DNA from: Saprospiraceae bacterium
Lineage (GTDB): Bacteria > Bacteroidota > Bacteroidia > Chitinophagales > Saprospiraceae
Assembly (NCBI GenBank): GCA_016787285.1
Contig: JAEUUV010000052.1
Span: forward strand, 1-54,617
Direction of reading: 5' to 3'
DNA: 54,617 nt
Position numbers and translations under genes: made by a program. Shown in pieces: positions 44,555 through 52,000 of this stretch. The notes beneath the pieces were generated by a model that was not told where the DNA came from, ran no database searches, and saw only the letters and a list, made by a program, of their open reading frames with translations. Position 1 is the stretch's first letter. The number at the start of each line of letters is the position of its first letter.

Positions 44555-45235
44555 CTAAAGTTGGTTTTTGCGGTTGAGCCAGGCGCACAGGTCGCGGCAT
44601 ACAGGCTCTCCCTGTTGACAAAGATTTTTCAATGCCTCGCGCAAGCTGTCCATGCCCCGGGATACCATTTCGTGGGCCACCCGGGCGGTTTTGAACCCGT
44701 GGAGCTCGGTAAGTTCCTCGTAGTCGTAACCGTCGAGTTTGTTCACGAGCAGCGCGCGCCGTTTTTTCGGCATTTCATCCAGCGCCTTGAGCACGCATGC
44801 GGTGATGCGGTTCTGGCGCTGGCGGCGCTCGTTCTCGTTGTCGTGCTCCAGGAGACGATTCAGGACATGGTCGCTGTCGGAGTTTTGCAAGGCATCCAGA
44901 AACCAGTCGGGCAGTTCGATCGTGTTGGATGAATTTCCCAACGGGTCTGTACCGGTCTTTGTCGTGCGCTTTCGGATGGTGTCAACTCCGCGGCGGTGGG
45001 TGAGGGTGTACAGCATCTTGCCCAATTCTTCGAACGACTCACCGTGGCGAATTTTCCAGTCCAGTTCAGTGAGTGCATCGGAGAATGCCATGAGGGCGTC
45101 GTCGTACGAAAGGCGTTGCTGGCGCACACCGATCTGCCGGATCAGGTAAAAATATTTGTCTTGCAGGTAACGTCCGGCGCGTTCGCGGGAGATGCCGCCT
45201 TGCCGGATCATCCGGATCAGTTGATCGTCGTTCAT
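44555..45235 (-). CDS. RNA polymerase sigma factor, ECF-like
   Basis: This 226-residue factor has a region 2-like N terminus (DDQLIRMIRQGGISRERAGRYLQDKYFYLI, then DDALMAFSDALTELDWKI and LGKMLYTLTHRRGVDTIRKR). A region 4-like C terminus follows (ALDEMPKKRRALLVNKLDGYDYEELTELHGFKTARVAHEMVSRGMDSLREAL). It is a divergent ECF-type factor. The adjacent downstream gene is its likely membrane anti-sigma factor. The ATG at 45235 fits; the longer frame to 45388 has no family resemblance. A TATATTTG -7 element lies about 50 nt upstream. Confidence 0.8.
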   Translation of the reverse strand: MNDDQLIRMIRQGGISRERAGRYLQDKYFYLIRQIGVRQQRLSYDDALMAFSDALTELDWKIRHGESFEELGKMLYTLTHRRGVDTIRKRTTKTGTDPLGNSSNTIELPDWFLDALQNSDSDHVLNRLLEHDNENERRQRQNRITACVLKALDEMPKKRRALLVNKLDGYDYEELTELHGFKTARVAHEMVSRGMDSLREALKNLCQQGEPVCRDLCAWLNRKNQL

Positions 45236-45280
45236 GAAATTGTTTCGAAGGCGCCGGGGAAAATGAGGTGGAATACCCGG

Positions 45281-45288
45281 CAAATATA
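45281..45288 (-). promoter_or_regulatory. -7 element upstream of the sigma/anti-sigma pair
   Basis: On the minus strand TATATTTG matches TAnnTTTG, giving a leader of about 40 nt. The -33 position is A-rich without TTG. The intergenic region 45236-45405 otherwise holds a short palindrome GTTTTTC-a-GAAAAAC near 45312. Confidence 0.42.
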
Positions 45289-45405
45289 CAGGCTCAAATT
45301 TTTTTTCGGGTTTTTCAGAAAAACAGTTGAGACCCGGAAACGTCCCGCGACAGATTATGCCGTAAACCAACGCAACGAAAACATCCAACCAAACCGATCA
45401 ATACC

Positions 45406-45504
45406 ATGCACAGCACAAGTAACCAAATGTCCCGCTCCCCGTTCTGCCTTGAGGCCCAAAGCATCGTTGAAAACCGACTTAATCCGTACAACCAGCCGCC
45501 GTAG
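45406..45504 (+). CDS. possible small protein (32 residues)
   Basis: An ATG at 45406 opens a 32-codon frame (MHSTSNQMSR...QSIVENRLNPYNQPP) ending in TAG at 45504. I recognise no family, signal peptide or membrane segment. What supports it is placement: the T-rich (AGTTTTG)n array that elsewhere follows stop codons of real genes begins 3 nt after this TAG, on the same strand. It is divergent from the sigma factor gene. No ribosome-binding site or promoter is convincing, so this may equally be chance. Confidence 0.28.
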   Translation: MHSTSNQMSRSPFCLEAQSIVENRLNPYNQPP

Positions 45505-45506
45505 GT

Positions 45507-45546
45507 AGTTTTGAGTTTTGAGTTTTGAGTTTTGAGTTTTGAGTTG
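45507..45546 (+). repeat. heptanucleotide array (AGTTTTG)5
   Basis: Five full copies of AGTTTTG plus a partial AGTTG, with no variation between copies, starting 3 nt after the TAG of the possible small gene. It forms an inverted pair with the array at 45646-45679, separated by 99 nt. The 448-nt stretch 45236-45683 holds no recognised larger gene. Confidence 0.88.
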
Positions 45547-45645
45547 AGTTTCTCCTGGCTCGAAACTGTCGCTTCTCAATTGTAATCCTTTGAACAAACT
45601 TAATCTCAGGTGTCCCACAAACCCCAAAACCATTTGAAAACGAGA

Positions 45646-45679
45646 AAAACTCAAAACCCAAAACCCAAAACTCAAAACT
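45646..45679 (-). repeat. heptanucleotide array (AGTTTTG)n after permease stop
   Basis: On the minus strand the TGA of the MacB-like permease is followed by TGGC, then AGTTTTG units, two of them with GGG in place of GAG. It is inverted relative to the array at 45507-45546. Confidence 0.85.
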
Positions 45680-45683
45680 GCCA

Positions 45684-46922
45684 TCATTCATACCGGAGCG
45701 CCTCAATCGGATCCAGCCTCGACGCTTTCATGGCCGGGTAAAAGCCCGACACAATTCCGACGATCATGCACAGCGTAAAACCGAGTATCATCCAGCCCCA
45801 GGGCACGAGAAAGGTGCCGCCAAGCAGCGGAGTGACGATGTTGCCGACCAGAATACCCAGCAAAATACCCACGATGCCGCCGATCTGGCAGATCACCACC
45901 GCCTCGCTCAGGAACTGGGCGAGAATACTTTTTCGCGTCGCCCCAAGGGCTTTGTAAATGCCGATCTCGCGGGTGCGCTCGGTCACGCTTACCAGCATGA
46001 TGTTCATCAGGCCGATGGCGGCGCCGAGCAGGGTCATCAGGCCGATGGCGATGGTGGCCAGGCGCAGGTTGGTGGTATTTTCTTTCAAAATGGCCACCAG
46101 GCTGTCGCTGGCAAAAATTTCAAAATCGTCTTTTTCACTGGGCCGCAAGCCGCGAATTTGCCGAAACAGGCCCGTAGCCTCCGATTGGGCAGCCTCCAGA
46201 TCGGTGGCATTATGCACCGCCACCATAAGGTCGTAATCGGTGTCGGCGGTGCCGTAAATAGCGCGGGCATTGGCCAAGGGGACATACACGGCCCGGTCGC
46301 CCTGGTTGCCCATAGTGGCGCCTTTGGACGTAAGCACACCCACCACCCGGTAGCGGTGGCTACCCACCAACACAATCTGATCCAGTGCCCGCTCCGGTTT
46401 GTCGTCGAACAGGGTTTTGACAATATCCCGCCCGAGGATGATTTTCGCGTGGCCGTCCACCACCTCGCCTTTGGAAAAATTCCGCCCGTATTCGATGTCC
46501 ATGCCTTTCACGCCAAAGTAATTTTCGTCCACGCCGACAAAGCCGATGTTCGGGTTGGTCTTTTTCGTGGCCGTTTTAACCGATGCGAGGCTGGTTGCCC
46601 AGTGGGAAATGGACACGGTGGCCGGAAAGTCGAACCGTTCCTGAAAGTCCATCGCCTGTTCGTACCGAATCGGGTCGCCAGGTTTTTGGCGCCGCCCGCC
46701 CCGGTTGCTGCGCGTGTCGTTCCACTTGCGCGAGATGCTGAACGAATTGGCGCCGAGGCCCGAAAAATTGTCGTTCAGGGAATAGGCAATGGCGTCAATG
46801 GCCGTCAGAATACCCACTAAGGCCATGATGCCGAACGCAATGATCATCAGGGTCAGCACGGCCCGGAGCATATTGGCACGGATATTCTGAAACGCAAGGC
46901 GAAGAATTTCGGAAAACGGCAT
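45684..46922 (-). CDS. MacB-like ABC transporter permease (FtsX family)
   Basis: This 412-residue permease starts MPFSEILRLAFQNIRANMLRAVLTLMIIAFGIMALVGI, with the first helix at about 22-43. A large MacB_PCD periplasmic domain follows (about 45-280; GVDENYFGVKGMDIEYGRNF). Three C-terminal FtsX helices lie at about 290-315, 340-370 and 380-402 (SVTERTREIGIYKALGATRKSIL; FYPAMKASRLDPIEALRYE). With an ATPase partner, not in the window, such proteins drive efflux or mechanotransmission. The frame remains open about 500 nt upstream, but that part is non-conserved and overlaps pgeF. The ATG at 46922 is chosen. Confidence 0.9.
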   Translation of the reverse strand: MPFSEILRLAFQNIRANMLRAVLTLMIIAFGIMALVGILTAIDAIAYSLNDNFSGLGANSFSISRKWNDTRSNRGGRRQKPGDPIRYEQAMDFQERFDFPATVSISHWATSLASVKTATKKTNPNIGFVGVDENYFGVKGMDIEYGRNFSKGEVVDGHAKIILGRDIVKTLFDDKPERALDQIVLVGSHRYRVVGVLTSKGATMGNQGDRAVYVPLANARAIYGTADTDYDLMVAVHNATDLEAAQSEATGLFRQIRGLRPSEKDDFEIFASDSLVAILKENTTNLRLATIAIGLMTLLGAAIGLMNIMLVSVTERTREIGIYKALGATRKSILAQFLSEAVVICQIGGIVGILLGILVGNIVTPLLGGTFLVPWGWMILGFTLCMIVGIVSGFYPAMKASRLDPIEALRYE

Positions 46923-47049
46923 GGTTTGAAAATTACTTGAAATTTGAAGGCGGCCAAAAGTACCGACATTTGCCGCCCTTGTGCCCGCCATTTGAGCGGC
47001 GCCTGCGTTTTTTCGATCAAACCCCGCTTCGGGCGGATTTGCACCACAA

Positions 47050-47802
47050 ATGAACTTGTTTCGCACACCTGCCATTTTCTCCGGATACCCAGGCCTTGTG
47101 GCCGCCGAAAGCACCCGGCACGGTGGCGTCAGCCCGGCGCCCTGGCACTCCCTGAACCTCGGCAAAAATACCGCCGACGCCCCCGAAAACACCGCCGAAA
47201 ATCGCCGCCGCTTCTGTGCCGCACTCGGTTTTTTGCCCAACCAACTGGCATGGAGCAAGCAGGTGCATGGTGCGGAGGTGCTCGTAACCACCGCCCCGGG
47301 GGGCGCGGAAGGTTTCGATGCGCTGGCGACGCAAACGCCCGGCGTGTTCCTGTCCGTATCAGTGGCCGATTGTACGCCCGTGCTGGTGTTCGATCCGGTA
47401 CGCAGGGCTGTGGCGGCCATTCACGCGGGCTGGCGTGGCGCAGCAGCAGGCATTGTCGGCAAGACACTGCGTGTCATGGCTGAAAAATTCGGCACACGCG
47501 GCGCCGACTGCCGAGCGTACATCGGCACTTGCATTGACGAATGCTCGTTCGAAGTGGGCGCCGAAGTAGCCGCCGAATTCGACCCGGCGTTCAAGCGCTA
47601 CGACCCTGGGCGCGACCGGTTTTTTGTAGACCTGAAAAAAGTCTGCACGGTGCAGTTGCTGGATGCCGGCTTGGCCGCCGGACACATTGAGGTCTCGCCG
47701 TTTTCGACCGTACTGCACAACCGCGATTATTTTTCCCACCGCAAAGAGGGCGGCGTTACGGGCAGGATGCTCGCAGTGATCGGGGTTCGGGAAGGTGCTT
47801 GA
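47050..47802 (+). CDS. pgeF: peptidoglycan editing factor PgeF (YfiH family)
   Basis: This 250-residue laccase-domain/YfiH protein has the metal-site residues H73 (KQVHG), C108 (VADCTPVLV) and H125 (AIHAGWRG), with SLNLGKN near residue 34 and CIDECSFEVGAEV near 160. In E. coli YfiH/PgeF edits UDP-MurNAc peptides carrying L-Ser; related proteins have been called polyphenol oxidases or purine nucleoside phosphorylases. The C-terminal end DYFSHRKEGGVTGRMLAVIG is typical. The length is standard. It converges on the dihaem peroxidase gene, with only 3 nt between stops. Confidence 0.92.
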   Translation: MNLFRTPAIFSGYPGLVAAESTRHGGVSPAPWHSLNLGKNTADAPENTAENRRRFCAALGFLPNQLAWSKQVHGAEVLVTTAPGGAEGFDALATQTPGVFLSVSVADCTPVLVFDPVRRAVAAIHAGWRGAAAGIVGKTLRVMAEKFGTRGADCRAYIGTCIDECSFEVGAEVAAEFDPAFKRYDPGRDRFFVDLKKVCTVQLLDAGLAAGHIEVSPFSTVLHNRDYFSHRKEGGVTGRMLAVIGVREGA

Positions 47803-47805
47803 CGC

Positions 47806-48753
47806 TCATTTTTTCACGAAGCGGTCATCCGTCAGCGCGTGCAAAAACGCTTCCAGATCGGTTTTTTCCTGTTCCGTGAGGCCGAGCGGTCGGGCAAAAA
47901 GCGTGTCGCGGTTGATGCTGTGCGTCACGAATTTGTCGGGCTGATCGTAGTAATCAATCACTTCGCGCAGGGTGCGGAAGGAGCCGTTGTGCATGTACGG
48001 GGCCGACACGCCCACGTTGCGCAGACCGGGCACTTTGAACCGCCCGAGGTCGCTGGAGTCTTTGGAAATGGCAAAGCGTCCGGAGTCATTCAATTCCTTG
48101 CCGTCGAACAGACCTATGTTTCGGAACTCGTCGCCGGTGAAGTCGGGGCCAAAATGACAATCGAAACACTTGCCTTTTTCCATAAAAATTTTCCGCCCGC
48201 GCACAGCGGATGCGCTCATTGCCGGCTCTTCATCGCGCATCCAGCGGTCGAACGGCGTGTTGCCGGTTTCGAGCGTACGAACAAAGGAAGCAAGCGCATC
48301 AGCCAGGCTGAGCGAGTCGGGTTGTTTGCCATAAATGCTGCGGAAGTAGCCCTGGTACCGGGCGCTTTGGCGCAGCCGTTCGAGCGCGACGGGTAGCGGC
48401 AGGTTCATTTCTACCGGGTTTTCGATGGGTTGCAACACTTGGTGTTCCAGCGAAGGAGAGCGCCCATCCCAGAAAAAGGTCGAGCGAAAACTCATGTTGG
48501 TGATGGCCGGCGTGTTGCGCGTGCCTTTTTGGCCGCCAACCCCGAGGCTTACCGCCGAGGTGTCGCCAAAGGCAAACGCTGCGATATGGCAAGAGGCGCA
48601 GCTGATGCTATGGTCGGAAGACAGGATTTTGTCCTCAAAAAGTAGCCGCCCCAGGTCTTCGCTTGTCTGTGGCGTATTTCCCGAAGGCACAAATGCTGCG
48701 AGAAGAACACTCAGGCACGCAACCCAAAGCGCGGTTCGATACGTATGTTTCAT
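47806..48753 (-). CDS. dihaem cytochrome c peroxidase (CcpA/MauG family)
   Basis: This 315-residue periplasmic protein has a signal peptide (about 1-24) and two haem c sites: C52-A-S-C55-H56 and C196-F-D-C199-H200. Landmarks are FWDGR (about 94-98), LQPIENPVEM and YMHNGSFRTL (about 265-274). The fold reduces H2O2 in CcpA or catalyses long-range oxidations in MauG-type relatives; these classes cannot be separated with certainty by eye. The ATG at 48753 gives a clean signal peptide. It is divergent from a giant secreted protein whose mature N terminus also has CxxCH. Confidence 0.93.
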   Translation of the reverse strand: MKHTYRTALWVACLSVLLAAFVPSGNTPQTSEDLGRLLFEDKILSSDHSISCASCHIAAFAFGDTSAVSLGVGGQKGTRNTPAITNMSFRSTFFWDGRSPSLEHQVLQPIENPVEMNLPLPVALERLRQSARYQGYFRSIYGKQPDSLSLADALASFVRTLETGNTPFDRWMRDEEPAMSASAVRGRKIFMEKGKCFDCHFGPDFTGDEFRNIGLFDGKELNDSGRFAISKDSSDLGRFKVPGLRNVGVSAPYMHNGSFRTLREVIDYYDQPDKFVTHSINRDTLFARPLGLTEQEKTDLEAFLHALTDDRFVKK

Positions 48754-48936
48754 AAGCCCGATTTCAAAACGGCGCAAAAATAGAGCCGTATCGGGGAAAA
48801 CTTTTCGCCGGTCGGGCAATACGCATCACAACGTTTGGTGAATGTGGTCACTGCCTGTTTTTGATAAAATTTCACCCAGCCGGCAAAACGAAGGTGGCAT
48901 ATGGCCACAATTCGCCAAATCACTTGTGTTGTATTG

Positions 48937-48967
48937 TTTGGCGTGTGCCGGGACAGAATGATATTTG
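48937..48967 (+). promoter_or_regulatory. likely promoter for the large secreted protein
   Basis: TTTG (48937-48940), 19 nt, GATATTTG (48960-48967). The -7 element has one mismatch from TAnnTTTG. The spacing is exact and the leader is about 40 nt to the ATG at 49012. Confidence 0.5.
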
Positions 48968-49011
48968 CGCACCTACTTTTCATGTTCACTTACCAACTAT
49001 CACAATCTTCC

Positions 49012-52000
49012 ATGCATCACTTTCCACATTCCCGTCTCTTTCGAATTGCGGGTCTCTTGCTGGGTATTTTAACCTGGCTGGCCAATTCCAGCAACCCGCC
49101 CACCGGTCGCACCGGCGCGCCGTTCGACGGCAGTTGCAACGACTGCCACTCTGGCGGCGGCTTCAACGGTACCGTCGTGGTGGACGGCCTTCCGGGCACC
49201 ATTGAGCCTAACACCACCTACCCGCTCACTATGACCCTCACTGCCACCGGCGGCAATCCCGCGCGTGGCGGGTATCAGGTGGTGGTTGTGGACGGCAACA
49301 ACGTCAACGCAGGCGACCTGACTACCGTCAACGGCCAAAGCGGTACCGAGTTTTTTAGCGGCAGGGAATACATGGAACACCGCGGCTCGAAGCTCTTTAC
49401 CGGGGGCGTCGTTACCTGGGCGTTCAACTGGAAATCGCCGGTTTCGGCCAATGGGAATACGATCAAGGTGTACTGCATCGGTAACTTTGTCAACGGAAAC
49501 GGCAGCGATAACGGCGACAATGCCATTGAAGCATTCCAGCAATTTGACTTCTCCGGCCTGCCCCCTGTCACCGCAATGATGACCGACATCACCAACGTCT
49601 CCTGCTTCGGCGGCAACAACGGCAGCGCTACCGTGGAAGCATCCGGCGGTGCACCGCCATATACTTACCTGTGGTCGAATGGCCAAACCGGCCAAACCGC
49701 CAATAATCTGGCAGCCGGCACCTACACCGTGACGGTGACAGGTTCCAGCGGCTCGGGAACCGCTACGGCTACTGCCGTGGTTACCCAGCCGCCGCAACTC
49801 AATGCCAATATTTCGGTACAAGGCGTGCTCACCTGTATCAACCTGTCGGTAACTGCCACGGCCAACGTGTCGGGCGGTGTCGGGCCATACACCTACGAAT
49901 GGTCGGAAGGCCAAACCGGAAACCCGGCGCAACTGACCACGCCCGGCAGCCATATCGTCACGGTAACAGACAACAACGGCTGCACCAAAACAGCGCAAAC
50001 TACTGTGAACAGTAATCTCGTGCCGCCCAACGCAGAAGCCGGCCCGACCGTGACACTGACCTGTGCCCAGCCACAAAAAACCCTGAACGGCGCCGGCTCT
50101 TCGCAGGGACCAAATTTCTCCTACCAATGGACGGCTTCCAGCGGCGGCAATATCGTGTCGGGCGCCAACACCCTCACGCCTTTGGTGAATGCTGCCGGCA
50201 CATACACCCTGGTAGTCACCAACGCCACCAATGGTTGTACCTCGGAGGATGTGACAACGGCAAGCAGCAGTATTCAGCCGCCGACTGCTTCGGCTACCGG
50301 CGGGGTACTGAGCTGCGCCAACCTGACGGTCACACTCACATCTGCCACCAATGCAAGCAACCCGACCTTTGCCTGGTCCGGCCCCGGCGGGTATTCTTCC
50401 AACCAGCAAAACCCCTCGGCAAACACGGCAGGCACCTACACCGTGGTGATCACCAATACCGCCAACGGCTGCACCAACTCCGCCACGGCGTCGGTGACGC
50501 AAAACAGCACACCGCCTACCGCCTCGGCTGTCGCCGAAACACTCACCTGTGCGGACACGCTGGCGCAAATCACCACCACCACCAACGCCAACCCGGCTAC
50601 GTTTGCCTGGTCCGGGCCGAACAACTATAGTTCTACGGCGCAAAACCCGAATGTGAATACCGCCGGCACCTATACTGTAACGGTGACAAACAGCGCCAAC
50701 GGCTGCACCAACACGGCAACCGTGGTGGTAGCGCAAAACACCACGCCGCCCACCGCCTCGGCTGTCGCCGAAACGCTCACCTGTGCGGACACCTTGGCGC
50801 AAATTACGACCACCACCAATGCCAACCCGGCTACATTCGCCTGGGCCGGGCCGGGCGGATACAACTCCACAGCACAAAACCCGAATGTGAACACCGCCGG
50901 CACCTACACCGTCATGGTCACCAACGGACCAAACGGCTGTACCACAACCGCCACCGTTTCCGTCGCGCAAAACACCACACCGCCCACCGCATCGGCTGTC
51001 GCCGAAACGCTCACCTGTGCGGATACGCTGGCGCAAATCACCACCACCACAAACGCCAACCCGGCTACGTTCGCCTGGTCGGGGCCGGGCGGATTCAGTT
51101 CCACCGTTCAAAACCCGAATGTGGACACCGTTGGCGTGTACAGCGTAATTGTCACCAACGGCGGAAACGGCTGCACGAACACCGCCTCTGTAACGGTGAC
51201 GCAAAACACCACGCCGCCCGTAGCCGATATTGCCACGCCGGGGAACCTGAATTGCATCGTCACCGTCCTGCAACTCAACGGCACCCCCTCGTCGCAAGGG
51301 CCGAATTTTGATTACCAGTGGACCACGGCCAACGGCAATATCGTGTCGGGCGACACCACACTCACGCCCACTGTGGATGCGGCCGGCACCTATACGTTGC
51401 TGGTGACCAATACGGCCACCGGTTGCACCTCGACCGACAATGCCACCGTGGTGCAATCGCCGCCGGTAACTGCCTCGATACCCAGTGTATCGAACGTAAG
51501 CTGCAACGGCAGTCAGGACGGCTCGGCAACTGCCGCCGGCAGCGGCGGCTCCGGTTCCTTCACCTACGAATGGTCGAACGGCGACACCACGGCGACAACC
51601 GGAAACCTCGCTGCCGGTACCTATTTCGTGACGCTTACCGATTCGGAAAATTGCACGGCAACCGCCTCGGTGAACATCACCCAGCCCGCCCTGCTGAATG
51701 CCAATGCTTCCGCCACCGGCGAATCGGGCGCAGGTGCCAACGACGGCACCGCTACCGCCAACCCATCCGGCGGAACACCCGGTTATGAATACCTGTGGAG
51801 CAACGCCGAAACCACGCAGACGATCATCAACCTCGCCCCCGGAAACTACACGGTAGTGGTCACGGACGACAACGGCTGCACCGCTGTGCAAATCGTCACC
51901 GTCAACAGCTTCAACTGCACACTTTCGGCCAGCGCCACCACCACCAACGTCTCCTGTTTTGGTGCCGGCGACGGCACAGCCACGGTAACACTCACCGGAG

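Noticed and set aside
49069-51891. 940-codon minus-strand open frame inside the secreted protein gene
   Set aside because: It is the mirror of a GC-rich, Thr/Asn/Gly-repeat coding frame. The product is a His/Arg/Gly-rich sequence with no domain, signal or start context.
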